64,000 bases of DNA from Streptomyces sp. Tu6071 (GCF_000213055.1 NZ_CM001165.1:3990945-4054944); one strand, 5' to 3'. Shown: positions 53,527 to 63,530, counted from the first letter of the stretch. Notes: generated by a model from the sequence alone, not told the origin. Program-made: numbers and translations.

Positions 53527-53733
53527 TCAGGAGTTCTCCGCCGCCCGGCAGGTGTCGCAGGTGATCCGGCGGGCCGTCACCGCCCGTACGACGCCACCGG
53601 TTCCGCCCGCCCGCCGCAGCAGCGTCGTACCGGTCCGGGCATGAGCGGAGCACAACGCGGCCCCGCATCGTCGGCACACGGCGACGGCGGGGGTCGTGTC
53701 GTGGCCGACGGCATCGCATTCGTAACAGTGCAT
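53527..53733 (-). CDS. DUF2180 small zinc-ribbon protein
   Basis: A 68-residue protein with three Cys pairs: CYEC at residues 3-6, CRRC plus CSAH in the middle (VCRRCGAALCSAH), and CDTC near the end. It fits a treble-clef or ribbon zinc fold. Function unknown. GAAGGGGA lies upstream of the ATG. It is 146 nt upstream of the enolase and possibly on the same transcript. Confidence 0.85.
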   Translation of the reverse strand: MHCYECDAVGHDTTPAVAVCRRCGAALCSAHARTGTTLLRRAGGTGGVVRAVTARRITCDTCRAAENS

Positions 53734-54013
53734 GGGAGGTCCCCTTCGGAGGTCACGCGTGGACGGAGGCGGAAGCGGCGCGCTCCGGGGGACCTCGGGA
53801 GGGGGTGGCGTTGCTCCGCATACGGCGCTCCTCGGGCACGGCAATCCGACAACTGGGTGTCAGAAGCCATCAGCCCGGGAGGGCGGTTCGGGCCGTAAGG
53901 GGCCCCGGCGGGATTCATCGCCTGTGGCGAGCAGTCAACTCCTGCCGTGGGCGGCGGTCAAGCAGCGCGCCGCGCGGGAGCCGTGCTTCCGGGCACTCAT
54001 CGCGCCCGGGGGA

Positions 54014-54029
54014 TGTTTCACGTGAAACA
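54014..54029. promoter_or_regulatory. parS: parS site 1
   Basis: TGTTTCACGTGAAACA, the perfect 16-bp palindromic ParB-binding sequence used in chromosome segregation and sporulation in Streptomyces. Confidence 0.96.
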
Positions 54030-54050
54030 TCGCTCCTCTCCCGTACCGGA

Positions 54051-54066
54051 TGTTTCACGTGAAACA
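54051..54066. promoter_or_regulatory. parS: parS site 2
   Basis: A second perfect TGTTTCACGTGAAACA, 37 bp from the first, so both lie within about 3.5 helical turns. Paired sites should nucleate ParB spreading strongly. Confidence 0.96.
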
Positions 54067-54198
54067 TGCGCCCGCCCCACCTCCACCCCGGCACCGACCT
54101 CCCGTCGAACATTGCCGGAACCGGGCAGTGCGCCGGGAGCGTGGAGGAGTGCAGGATCGGGGGAGCGGCCCGGCGCCAGGGCCGTGGAACGGGGGTGG

Positions 54199-54501
54199 GT
54201 GACCGTGGGGGGTCGGAAGCCGTGGGCGCGGTTCGCGGGGGACGAGGGGCCCTCGCTGCGAGAGTTCGTCGGCGCGCTGTGCGTCATCCGTACGGGCTGG
54301 GTCGATGTCCGCTTCGGGCAGGCCGAGGTCCGCGCGGCGGACGGGTCCACCGCGCTGGTGCAGGTACGGCAGTACGAGGGTGAGGAGTTGGCGCTCGGGA
54401 GCACCGGGCTGCTCTACGCCTACGAGGAGGACCAGGGGTTCTTCTGGGTCACGCCCTTCGACCCCGGCCTCGACCCCGCCCCTCCTGAACCGGGCCGCTG
54501 A
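54199..54501 (+). CDS. Small OB-fold/NfeD-like protein
   Basis: A 100-residue protein. The strand-rich middle (VDVRFGQAEVRAADGSTALVQVRQYEGEELALGSTGLLYAYEEDQGFFWV) resembles the soluble NfeD OB-fold that partners flotillins, though without a membrane segment. Several in-frame GTGs exist (54184, 54199, 54205); GGGGGTGG favours 54199. It precedes the flotillin gene by 251 nt. Function inferred only from context. Confidence 0.7.
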   Translation: MTVGGRKPWARFAGDEGPSLREFVGALCVIRTGWVDVRFGQAEVRAADGSTALVQVRQYEGEELALGSTGLLYAYEEDQGFFWVTPFDPGLDPAPPEPGR

Positions 54502-54752
54502 CACACGCCCCCACCGTCCGAGGCGACGCGGGGCCCGCCCGAGCGCGTACGCGCACAAGACCGCCGACGCGGCCCGGCCGCGTACCGCCGGGCACGCACC
54601 ACCGTCCGCGCACCACCCCGCCAAGCACCACCCCGCCACGTCCCGCCCAGCATTCCGCGCCCCACCGCGCGCCCGCCACGCCACCCCACACCCCATTCCT
54701 CCGCATACCCGCGCATTGGCGCACTGATTCGTTCCCGACCGGGGGGTCACTC

Positions 54753-56978
54753 GTGAATCTGCTTCTGGGGGTCGGAATTCCGGCCGTCGTCCTGCTTCTC
54801 CTGCTCGCCGTGGGCCTGTTGCTCGTGAGCAAGCTCTTCCGGAAGGTCGAGCAGGGGCGGGCGCTCATCGTCTCCAAGTACCGCAAGGTCAGCGTCACGT
54901 TCACCGGGCAGGTCGTGCTGCCGGTGTTCCACAAGGCCGAGGTCATGGACATCTCGGTGAAGACGATCGAGATCTCCCGCACCGGCGCGGACGGCCTGAT
55001 CTGTCGTGACAACATCCGTGCGGACATCCGCATCTCGTTCTTCGTGCGGGTCAACAAGACCGTCGAGGACGTCATCAAGGTCGCGCAGGCGATCGGCACG
55101 GCGCGCGCCAGCGACCGGGGCACGCTCCAGGAGCTGTTCAACGCCAAGTTCTCCGAGGCGCTCAAGACGGTCGGCAAGCAGCTCGACTTCACCGACCTCT
55201 ACACGATGCGCGAGGAGCTGCGGGACCGCATCATCCAGGTCATCGGCACCGACCTCAACGGCTACAGCCTGGAGGACGCGGCGATCGACTACCTGGAGCA
55301 GACCCCGCTCGCCCAGCTCGACCCCGCGAACGTCCTCGACGCGCAGGGCATCCGCAAGATCACCGAGCTGACGGCCGTCGAGCACGTGCGCACCAACGAG
55401 TTCCAGCGCACGGAGGAGAAGGAGATCACGCGCCAGAACGTCGACGCGCGCGAGGCGATCCTGGAGCTGGAGCGCCGCCAGTCGGAGGCGGAGAGCAAGC
55501 AGAAGCGCGAGATCGAGACGGTGCGGGCGCGCGAGGACGCCGAGACGGCCCGGGTCGTCGAGGAGGAACGGCTGCGCGCGCAGGCCGCGTTCCTGCGGAC
55601 GGAGGAGCAGCTCGGCGTCCAGCGCGAGAACCAGGCGCGGGAGATCGCGGTGGCGCAGAAGAACCGCGAGCGAGTCATCGCGATCGAGAACGAGCGCATC
55701 GAGAAGGACCGCCTCCTGGAGGTCATCGGCCGCGACCGCGAGACCGAGCTGACCCGGATCGCCGCCGAGAAGGAGGTCGAGGGCGAGCGTCGCGCGATCG
55801 CCGAGGTCATCCGCGAGCGTGTCGCCGTGGACCGCACCGTCGCCGAGCAGGAGGAGGCGATCAAGCGCCTCCGCGCGGTCGAGGAGGCCGAGCGGCTGCG
55901 GCAGTCGGCGGTCATCGCGGCGGAGGCGGAGGCGCAGGAGCGACTGGTCAAGGACATCAAGGCCGCCGAGGCGGCGGAGCAGGCCGCCGTGCACCGCGCG
56001 GCCGAGCAGCTCACGCTCGCGGAGGCGCGCGACAAGGCGGCCTCGCTCGACGCGCAGGCGAAGGTGCGGCTCGCGGAGGGCGTGCAGGCCGAGGCGGCGG
56101 CCGAGGGGCTCGCGGCGGTGAGGGTACGGGAGCAGGAGGCGGCCGTCACCGAGAAGGCCGGGCTCGCCGAGGCCCGCGCGACGGAGGCACGGCTGCGCGC
56201 CGAGGCGGCGGGCGCCCGCGAACTCGCCCTCGCCGAGGCCGAGGGCACGCGCGAGAAGGCCCTCGCCGAGGCGGCGGGCGCGCAGGAGAAGGCGAGCGCG
56301 GAGGCCGCGGCCGTCGAGAAGAAGCTCAAGGCCGAGGCGGCGGGCCTCACCGACAAGGCGGCGGCGATGGCGGCGCTCGACGAGGCTTCGCGCGGCCACG
56401 AGGAGTACCGGCTCCGCCTGGAGGCCGAGAAGGACATCCGCCTCGCGGGCCTGGAGGCACAGCGCCACGTCGCCGAGTCGCAGGCCACCGTCCTCGCGAC
56501 GGGACTGGAGCACGCGAACGTCAGCATCGTCGGCGGCGAGGACGTGTTCTTCGACCGCCTCGTGCGCTCGGTCTCGCTCGGCAAGGGTCTCGACGGCTTC
56601 GTGCAGGGCTCGGAGACGGCCCAGGCGCTCGCGGGCCCGTGGCTCGACGGCACGGCCTCCTTCACCGACGACCTGACCCGCGTCCTCGGCGCGGTCTCGA
56701 CGGGCGACATCAAGAACCTGACGGTCTCGGCGCTGCTCGCCCGGCTCATGGCGGGCGGCGGCGACCCGCGACTCGCCGAACTGGCCGCGACCGTCCAGCG
56801 CCTGGGCCTGGGCGACCTGCCGCTCGCGGGCCTGCTCGGCGGAGCCGACGGCGGTACGGGGACGCTCGGCGGCGGTACGGGCCCGCTCGGCGGCGGTACG
56901 GGGACGCCCGCGCCGCCCGCCCAAGGTGCCCCCGCCTCCGCCCTCAACGGCGCCCCCGCCCCCGGGAGCCCCGCGTGA
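54753..56978 (+). CDS. Flotillin-family SPFH protein
   Basis: A 741-residue membrane-scaffold protein. A single N-terminal helix (about 3-27) is followed by the SPFH domain (about 30-200). A very long Ala/Glu-rich coiled coil (about 205-560) follows, with repeated EAAGARELALAEAEG-type heptads. A globular C-terminal region (about 570-690) and a Gly/Pro/Thr tail (GGGTG repeats) complete it. It is much longer than B. subtilis FloT (about 509 residues). Its stop overlaps the ATPase start (GTGA), which binds the two genes into one unit. Confidence 0.92.
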   Translation: MNLLLGVGIPAVVLLLLLAVGLLLVSKLFRKVEQGRALIVSKYRKVSVTFTGQVVLPVFHKAEVMDISVKTIEISRTGADGLICRDNIRADIRISFFVRVNKTVEDVIKVAQAIGTARASDRGTLQELFNAKFSEALKTVGKQLDFTDLYTMREELRDRIIQVIGTDLNGYSLEDAAIDYLEQTPLAQLDPANVLDAQGIRKITELTAVEHVRTNEFQRTEEKEITRQNVDAREAILELERRQSEAESKQKREIETVRAREDAETARVVEEERLRAQAAFLRTEEQLGVQRENQAREIAVAQKNRERVIAIENERIEKDRLLEVIGRDRETELTRIAAEKEVEGERRAIAEVIRERVAVDRTVAEQEEAIKRLRAVEEAERLRQSAVIAAEAEAQERLVKDIKAAEAAEQAAVHRAAEQLTLAEARDKAASLDAQAKVRLAEGVQAEAAAEGLAAVRVREQEAAVTEKAGLAEARATEARLRAEAAGARELALAEAEGTREKALAEAAGAQEKASAEAAAVEKKLKAEAAGLTDKAAAMAALDEASRGHEEYRLRLEAEKDIRLAGLEAQRHVAESQATVLATGLEHANVSIVGGEDVFFDRLVRSVSLGKGLDGFVQGSETAQALAGPWLDGTASFTDDLTRVLGAVSTGDIKNLTVSALLARLMAGGGDPRLAELAATVQRLGLGDLPLAGLLGGADGGTGTLGGGTGPLGGGTGTPAPPAQGAPASALNGAPAPGSPA

Positions 56979-59900
56979 CCTCCGCCCCCGGAGCGGCCCT
57001 CGTCGCCGACCACTCCCGCCTCCGCGCGCGCACCGATGTCCTCGCCACCCGGCTCGCCGCGCTCGACGCGGCCCGCCGCGAGGCGTTCGGCGGGACCGAC
57101 GTCGTCCCGGACCGGCACGGCGAGATCGGCGTGCCGCGCCCCGCGCACCCCGGCGACCTGCTCGCCGTCGCCCCCGGCACGCTGCTCCTCGGGCAGGTGC
57201 CCGGCCCCGGGACCGTACGCGGGGAGCCCGAGGTCGGCGACGTCCTGCGCCTGTACGACGGCAAGCTGCGCCCGCTCGCCGAGGACGCCGTGCCCGGTCT
57301 GCTCGGCGACCCCGCGTTCCGGCGGGAGTTCGCCGCGCTGCACCGCTACTTCCGGCGCGCCGCGCTCGTCCGCCTGCGCCGGGTCCCCGGCAGGCTCCTG
57401 GCCGTGTTCCGCACGGGCGAGCGCGAGGGCGACCTCAAGGTCCTGCGCTGGGAGGACACCGGCGACGGCACGTACCGGTTCCTCGACGCGGCGGGCGAGC
57501 GTGAGCACGCGGCGGCCGGGCGGTACGACGTCGACTGGCACGAGGCGGACCGCGCGGACCACGTCCCCGGCCGGAACCCGCACGTGCGCCTCGCGGGCGG
57601 CGCGCTCTACGTCTCGACCGTGGGCGGACGCCTCACCGTCAAGACGGAGAACGACACCGAGACCAAGGACGTCCTGCACGAGGAGCCCGTCGACGAGCCG
57701 TTCCAGTCCCTCGGCGACGCGGAGTTCGCGCACGCGGAGGCCGGGGCGCTCCTCCTGCTCCGCGTGCGCCCGTACAAGGAGGAGCCCCGCTACTTCGTCT
57801 TCCACCCGCTGACCCGCCGCGTCACGAGGCTCGACGCGCTGGGCCGCTCGTTCCGGCGGCTCCCGGGCGGTGAGGGCCTCGTCTACCCCGGCGGATACGT
57901 GCTCGCGACCGGCGAGGTCCGCCGCTTCGACCTCACCGGGCGCGAGGAGGACGGGCCCCGCTTCGAGCAGGAGGTCGCCTCCCCGGACGGCGAGCAGGTC
58001 CTCTACGTCTTCCGGGCGACGGAGGGCGGCCCGGCCCTCCTCCTGCCGTACCACCGGGTCCGCAAGGAGGTCGCGACACCGCTCACGACCCACGGCCACG
58101 CGCTGCTCGACGACGGCACGCTGTACGCGCTCGAAGCGCCGGGCACCGAGGCCACGACCGCGCACGCGGTCCGCGCCTGGCGCACCCCGTTCGAGGCCCG
58201 CGCGCGCGAGGCGGAGGCGGCGGGGCCCCTGGCCCGCATCGGCGCGGCGGCGCTCGTCCGCGGCATCGCGGACTGCCTGGACGCGGTACGCCTCGCGCGG
58301 GCGGCGACGGGGGACGCGGGGGCGGGGGACGCGGCGGCCGGGGACGCGGCGAGGGGAGGCGCGGGGACGGGGGACGCGGCGACGGGGAACGCCCGGACCG
58401 GGGCCGGAGGCGCCACCGAAGCCGGAGCCTCCACCCCCGACAGCCCCACCGGAGCCGGAGCCGAAGCCGAAGCCGGAGCCGAAGCCGGGACCCCAGCCCC
58501 CGACAGCCCCACCGAAGCCCCCACCCCCTTCGCCGACGCCACCACCGAGCCCGCCCACCAGGCCCTCCTCACCGCCTGCGACCGCGCGCTCGACCGTCAC
58601 CCCTGGCTCGCCGCCGACGACCTGCCCGTCGATCTGCGGACCCCGCTGCGCGAGGTGGGCGACGCGGCGCGGCGGACGCTGGAGTCGTACGCGACCGTGC
58701 GGGCGCTCGCCGCCGAGTCGGCCGCCGAGGTCGCGCGCGCCGCCGAGGAGGTGCGGGGCCTGCTGCGCCGCGTCGCGGGCGAGCCGGCGTCCGGCGTCTT
58801 CACCTGGGTCGAGCGCCTCACGGAACTGCGCCGCGCGCAGGGCGCGGTCCTCGCGCTCGCCGGGCTGCGCCACGTCGACACGGCGGCCGTCGACGCGCTC
58901 GCCGCCGAGACCGGGCAGGGCCTCGACACGACGGCCCGCCGCGCTCTCGCCGCCCTGGAGGACACGGCCGCCTTCACGGCCCAGGAGGAACAGCTCGCGG
59001 CCTACGAGGCCGAGGCCCAAGCCCTCGAACAAGCTTCGGCCGCGACGGAGTTGACGGCACGCGTCGACGACCTCGCCGCCGGGCTCCGTACCCTCACCGA
59101 GACCCTGACCTCGCTCGACGGCACCGAGGCCACCGCCCGTACCCGCGTCCTGCACCGCGTGACCGGCCTCCTCGGCGGCCTCAACCGCGCCCGCGCGCTC
59201 GCCGCCGGACGCGCCGAAGAGCTCGGCGAGGCGGAGCAACAGGACGCTTTCGCCGCCGAGTTCGCTCTCTTCGGGCAGGCCGTGACGGGCGCGCTCGCCG
59301 CCGCGCACACCCCCGAGGACTGCGAGAGCGGGCTCACCGCGCTGCTCGCGCGCCTCGAAGGGCTGGAGGCCAGGTTCGCCGGGCAGGACGCCTTCCTCGC
59401 CACGCTCACCGAGAAGCGCGCCGAGGTGAGCGACGCCTTCGCCGGGCGCGGCCAGAGCCTGCGCGACGCCCGCGCCCGCCGCGCCGAACGCCTCGCCGAC
59501 TCGGCCCGCTCCCTCCTCGCCACGGTCGCGCGGCGTGCCGCCGACGCGCGCGAACCGGCGGCGCTCGCCGCGTACTTCGCCTCGGACCCGATGCCGCTCA
59601 AGGTGCGGGACGTCGTGCGGAACCTGCGCGCACTCGGCGACTCCGTACGGGCCGACGAACTGGAGGCCCGGCTCGCCGCCGTCCAGGAGGAGGCGCGCCG
59701 CGCCCTGCGCGACCGCGGCGACCTGTACGAGGACGACGGCGCGACCGTCCGCCTCGGCCGCCACCGCTTCGCCGTCACCCGCGAGACCCCCGTCCTCACC
59801 CTCGTCCCCGCCCCGGAAGGCGACGGCCTCGTCCTCGCCCTCACCGGAACCGACCACCGCACCCCTGTCACGGACCCCGTCCTCACCTCCCAACCGGACT

Positions 59901-62056
59901 TCTGGTCACAGGAGTTGCCGAGCGAGAACGCCGACGTCTACCGCGCCGAGCACCTCGCCGCACGCCTCTTCGCCGCACACGGCCCGGCGTCCCTCGCCGC
60001 ACGGACCACCGAGGAGCGCGCCGCACTCGTGCGCGAGGAGGCCGCCGCCGCGTACGACGAGGGTCACGAGCCGGGCGTGCACGACCACGACGCCGCCCTC
60101 CTCCTCGAAGCCCTCCTCGAACTCGCCCTGTCCGCAGGGCTCTTGTGCCACTCGGCCGCCGATCGCGCCGCCGCGCGCCTGTACTGGACCCACGGCCCCG
60201 AGGATCGCGACGCGCTCGCCCGCGCCTGCGTGTCCCTGACCCGCGCCCGCGACACCTTCGGCGTCGAGCCCGGCGCCCTCACCGCACTCCGCGCCCGCCT
60301 CGCCGCGCACGCGGGAAGCGGCGTGTGGGGAGACGGCCTGAGCGAGGAGGCCGCCGCGTACCTGATCGAACAACTCGCGTCAGATAGTGAGGACTTCGTG
60401 GTGGGCCCGGGGGCGCGCTCCCTCCTCGCGGGCTTCCGCGCGCACGTTGGCACGCCCCCGTACGCCGAGGAGGCGCGCGAGCGCCTGGCGGCGGACGACC
60501 CCGAGGGCGCGGCTGCCCTCGTCCGCGGGTGGCTGGAGGCGTACGTACGGGGCGCGACGGCTCGCGAGGCGGGCCCGGAGACGGACGGGGACCTCGCCGA
60601 GGCGGTCGCGCTGGAGCTGTGCGCGGGGCGGGCGCACGACGTCAGCGCCCCCGACGCGCTCCAGTCCGTCAAGGTCACCGGCCTCCTCGGCACCCACCCG
60701 CGCCTGACCCCCGCCCCCGCCGGAGGCCGCGAACTCACCCTCCGCATCGACGAGTTCCTTCCGCGCACCCACGCCTTCCGCACCACGACGGCACCCGCCT
60801 TCCGCGCCTACCAGCGCCACCGCACCCGCTACCTCGCCGAGGCCCGCGCGGCACTCGGCCTCGACGGCTACGTGCCGCGCGTGGCGGGCTCGTTCGTACG
60901 GGGGCGGCTCGTCGACGAGGTGTACCTGCCGCTCGTCGGCGACAACCTCGCCAAGCAGCTCGGCACCGCGGGCGCGGGCCGCCGCACCGACCGCGGCGGC
61001 CTCCTCCTGCTCCTCTCGCCGCCCGGCTACGGCAAGACGACCCTCACCGGCTGGGTCGCCGCCCGCCTCGGCCTGCTCCACGTCCGCGTCGACGGCCCCG
61101 CGCTCGGCGGCGCCACCACGTCGCTCGACCCGGACCGCGCCCCCGACGAGGGCGCCCGCCGCGAACTGGAGAAGCTGCGCTTCGCGCTCACGGCGGGCAA
61201 CAACGTGCTGCTCCACATCGACGACATCCAGCACCTCTCGCCGCGCCTGCTCCAGCAGTTCATCCCGCTGTGCGACACGAGCCGCACGCTCGACGGGCAC
61301 GACCTGCGCGGCAAGCGCTTCGCGGTCGTCATGACCGGCAACCCGTACACGGAGTCCGGCGAGTCCTTCCACGTCCCCGACATGCTCGCGAGCCGCGCGG
61401 ACGTGTGGAACCTCGGCGACGTCCTGCGGGGCAAGGAGGACGCCTTCGCGCTCAGCTTCCTGGAGAACGCCCTCACCGCCCACCCCTCCCTCGCCCCGCT
61501 CGCCTCGCGCGCGCCCGCGGACATCCCCGCGCTGCTCGCGGACACGGCGACGGAACACGCCTACGGACCGGCCGAACGCGCCGAGATCCGGGCCGTGCTG
61601 GGCCACCTCGCCCATGCCCGCACGACACTCCTGCGGGTCAACGCCGCGTACATCGCCTCGGCGGCCCGCACCGGAGCGGCCCGCACCGAGCCGCGTTTCC
61701 AGCTCCAGGGCTCCTACCGCGACATGAACAAGATCGCCGCCCGCGTCACCTCCGGCACGACCCCCGAGGAGCTGGAATCCCTCCTCACCGACCACTACCG
61801 CGCGGAGGCCCAGACCCTCGGCCCGCACGCGGAGGCGTCCCTCCTCAAACTGGCCCACCTGCGCGGGGACCCGACCCCGGAGGAACGCGCGCGCTGGCAG
61901 GCCCTGTGCGAGGCGGAGCGCAGGACGAGCGCGCTCGCGGGGACGGGCGACGACCCGGTGGGACGAGCGGTGGCGCTCCTCGCCGACCGCCTCGCGGACC
62001 GGCTCGCGGGCGTCGAGCGGGCGATCGCGGCGGTGCGGGAGGAGAACCGTGCGTGA
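56975..62056 (+). CDS. Giant AAA-type ATPase ('DNA repair ATPase' family)
   Basis: A 1,693-residue protein. The first 420 residues are strand-rich and could form a beta-propeller-like domain (RYFVFHPLTRRVTRLDALG...VYPGGYVLATGEVRRFDLTG). An Ala/Gly/Pro low-complexity linker lies at about 442-525. Helical, coiled-coil-rich sequence follows (about 530-870). The ATPase domain is C-terminal: Walker A SPPGYGKTTL at about 1348-1357, Walker B VLLHIDDIQHL at about 1410-1420, and a sensor MTGNPYTESGE. Databases call relatives 'DNA repair ATPase', but nothing in the sequence proves a DNA role. It is coupled to flotillin by a 4-nt overlap. Confidence 0.9.
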   Translation: MTSAPGAALVADHSRLRARTDVLATRLAALDAARREAFGGTDVVPDRHGEIGVPRPAHPGDLLAVAPGTLLLGQVPGPGTVRGEPEVGDVLRLYDGKLRPLAEDAVPGLLGDPAFRREFAALHRYFRRAALVRLRRVPGRLLAVFRTGEREGDLKVLRWEDTGDGTYRFLDAAGEREHAAAGRYDVDWHEADRADHVPGRNPHVRLAGGALYVSTVGGRLTVKTENDTETKDVLHEEPVDEPFQSLGDAEFAHAEAGALLLLRVRPYKEEPRYFVFHPLTRRVTRLDALGRSFRRLPGGEGLVYPGGYVLATGEVRRFDLTGREEDGPRFEQEVASPDGEQVLYVFRATEGGPALLLPYHRVRKEVATPLTTHGHALLDDGTLYALEAPGTEATTAHAVRAWRTPFEARAREAEAAGPLARIGAAALVRGIADCLDAVRLARAATGDAGAGDAAAGDAARGGAGTGDAATGNARTGAGGATEAGASTPDSPTGAGAEAEAGAEAGTPAPDSPTEAPTPFADATTEPAHQALLTACDRALDRHPWLAADDLPVDLRTPLREVGDAARRTLESYATVRALAAESAAEVARAAEEVRGLLRRVAGEPASGVFTWVERLTELRRAQGAVLALAGLRHVDTAAVDALAAETGQGLDTTARRALAALEDTAAFTAQEEQLAAYEAEAQALEQASAATELTARVDDLAAGLRTLTETLTSLDGTEATARTRVLHRVTGLLGGLNRARALAAGRAEELGEAEQQDAFAAEFALFGQAVTGALAAAHTPEDCESGLTALLARLEGLEARFAGQDAFLATLTEKRAEVSDAFAGRGQSLRDARARRAERLADSARSLLATVARRAADAREPAALAAYFASDPMPLKVRDVVRNLRALGDSVRADELEARLAAVQEEARRALRDRGDLYEDDGATVRLGRHRFAVTRETPVLTLVPAPEGDGLVLALTGTDHRTPVTDPVLTSQPDFWSQELPSENADVYRAEHLAARLFAAHGPASLAARTTEERAALVREEAAAAYDEGHEPGVHDHDAALLLEALLELALSAGLLCHSAADRAAARLYWTHGPEDRDALARACVSLTRARDTFGVEPGALTALRARLAAHAGSGVWGDGLSEEAAAYLIEQLASDSEDFVVGPGARSLLAGFRAHVGTPPYAEEARERLAADDPEGAAALVRGWLEAYVRGATAREAGPETDGDLAEAVALELCAGRAHDVSAPDALQSVKVTGLLGTHPRLTPAPAGGRELTLRIDEFLPRTHAFRTTTAPAFRAYQRHRTRYLAEARAALGLDGYVPRVAGSFVRGRLVDEVYLPLVGDNLAKQLGTAGAGRRTDRGGLLLLLSPPGYGKTTLTGWVAARLGLLHVRVDGPALGGATTSLDPDRAPDEGARRELEKLRFALTAGNNVLLHIDDIQHLSPRLLQQFIPLCDTSRTLDGHDLRGKRFAVVMTGNPYTESGESFHVPDMLASRADVWNLGDVLRGKEDAFALSFLENALTAHPSLAPLASRAPADIPALLADTATEHAYGPAERAEIRAVLGHLAHARTTLLRVNAAYIASAARTGAARTEPRFQLQGSYRDMNKIAARVTSGTTPEELESLLTDHYRAEAQTLGPHAEASLLKLAHLRGDPTPEERARWQALCEAERRTSALAGTGDDPVGRAVALLADRLADRLAGVERAIAAVREENRA

Positions 62057-62203
62057 GTGGGCCCGCGTCCCCGTCCCCTCCCGTATGTCGCCACCCCCTC
62101 GCAGCTTTGTCCGCGATCGGTAACCGGGGTATCTCCGCAGGCCAGACGTATGACTAGATGGAGGCACGGCAACGGCGGCGACACCGAGGGGCGGGCAGCG
62201 GAG

Positions 62204-62974
62204 ATGGCACGGCACAGGGAAAAGGGCGGGCGCGGCAAGTACGTCGCGGCGGCACTCGGCGTCTCGGCGCTCGTCGCGGTGACCTCGCTGTGGACCGCGC
62301 AGGCCGACACCCTCGCGGGCCCGGCACCGCGCCCGAGCGCGTCCGCGACCCACGCCGCCAAGCCCGAGAAGGTCGCGATCGGCATCGCGCACGCCTCGGA
62401 CAAGGGCGCCCGCGGCGTCAACATCACGATCGACGACGGCCCCGACCCCACCTGGACCCCGCAGGTCCTCGCGGTGCTCAAGCAGTACGGGGTCAAGGCG
62501 ACGTTCTGCATGGTCGGCACCCAGGCCCGGATGTACCCGGACCTCGTCAAGCAGGTCGTGGCGGACGGCCACCGCCTCTGCGACCACACGATCTCGCACG
62601 ACACCGCCATGGACCACAAGTCCGAGGCATACCAGGCCAAGGAGATCCTCGACGCCGAACGGATGATCACCGAGGCGTCCGGCGGCGTCCGCCCCCAGTA
62701 CTACCGGGCCCCGGGCGGCGCCTTCACCCCGTACAGCCGCAACCTCGCCGCGTCCCACGGCATGCGCCCCCTGGGCTGGAACGTCGACACGAAGGACTTC
62801 GAGCACCCCGGCGTCGCGGCCATCGTCTCGACGGTCAGGAACGAACTCCCCAACGGCCCGACGATCCTCTTCCACGACGCGGGCGGCGACCGCGCCGAGA
62901 CCCTGGCAGCGCTCCGCCAGGTCCTCCCCTGGCTGAAGCAGCAGGGGTACGCCTTCGGCTTCCCGGTCCGGTGA
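62204..62974 (+). CDS. Secreted polysaccharide deacetylase
   Basis: A 256-residue exported NodB-type deacetylase acting on N-acetylated polysaccharide. The signal or anchor helix YVAAALGVSALVAVTSLWTAQA ends at about residue 35. The metal/catalytic motifs are intact: TIDDGPD, HTISHDTAMDH (HxxxH) and RAPGGAFTPYSR. The ATG at 62204 is preceded by GGAG directly, which is too close; an in-frame ATG at 62150 would add 18 residues. CTAGAT near 62153 may be a -10 element, which favours 62204. Confidence 0.9.
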   Translation: MARHREKGGRGKYVAAALGVSALVAVTSLWTAQADTLAGPAPRPSASATHAAKPEKVAIGIAHASDKGARGVNITIDDGPDPTWTPQVLAVLKQYGVKATFCMVGTQARMYPDLVKQVVADGHRLCDHTISHDTAMDHKSEAYQAKEILDAERMITEASGGVRPQYYRAPGGAFTPYSRNLAASHGMRPLGWNVDTKDFEHPGVAAIVSTVRNELPNGPTILFHDAGGDRAETLAALRQVLPWLKQQGYAFGFPVR

Positions 62975-62981
62975 GACACGC

Positions 62982-63491
62982 GTGACCACGGAGATCTGGG
63001 CCTCGGCGCTGTCCCTGACGGGCGTCGCGCTCGGCGCCGGCCTGACGGCGCTCTCCCAGCGCGCCACGCAGCGCTCCGCGGAGCGGACCGAGGAACGCCG
63101 CCTGCGCGCGGCCACGAGCGAGTCCCGCCGGGCCGAACGCCTCCAGTCCGTCAAGGACTTCCTCGCCCGCGCCCAGGAAGCCGAACGCGCCGCCTACAGC
63201 CGCCCGGACTCCTGGGGCGAGGACGCGGACTGGCGGCAGCGGGCCGGGGACACCATGACGGCCCTGTGGATCGCCGAACGCCACATGACCCTCCTGTGCC
63301 CCCCGGCCCTGGACGCCTCCGCCCGCACCTACGCCCGCGCCCTCAACCAGGCCGTGTGGCGCGAGATCGGCGACACCGAGGTCAACGAGCACCTGGAGGC
63401 CGCCAAGACGGCCTTCATGGCGACGGCCCGCGCGATCCTCTCGCCGCCCGCGGACCCCGAACGCGACCGGCGGGACCCCGGGGAGCGGTGA
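62982..63491 (+). CDS. Single-pass membrane hypothetical protein
   Basis: A 169-residue protein with one N-terminal helix (ASALSLTGVALGAGLTALSQ) and a highly charged helical cytoplasmic part (RSAERTEERRLRAATSESRRAERLQSVKDFLARAQEAERAAYSR). No domain is recognised. GTG start 7 nt after the deacetylase stop, so probably co-transcribed with it. Confidence 0.72.
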   Translation: MTTEIWASALSLTGVALGAGLTALSQRATQRSAERTEERRLRAATSESRRAERLQSVKDFLARAQEAERAAYSRPDSWGEDADWRQRAGDTMTALWIAERHMTLLCPPALDASARTYARALNQAVWREIGDTEVNEHLEAAKTAFMATARAILSPPADPERDRRDPGER

Positions 63492-63530
63492 GAGCGGCGA
63501 GGGACGGTCACCTCCGCGCGTACGGGCCGG

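Larger units (their letters stand above)
53734..54198. other. Spacer carrying the parS pair
   Basis: A 465-bp divergent spacer between DUF2180 and the OB-fold-like gene. Two perfect parS sites lie in its right half. No gene is seen in it. Confidence 0.55.

Noticed and set aside
53947..54198. An upstream extension of the OB-fold-like gene through the parS sites
   Set aside because: The frame is open but translates the palindromes and low-complexity DNA; start codons with ribosome-site sequence occur at 54184-54205.
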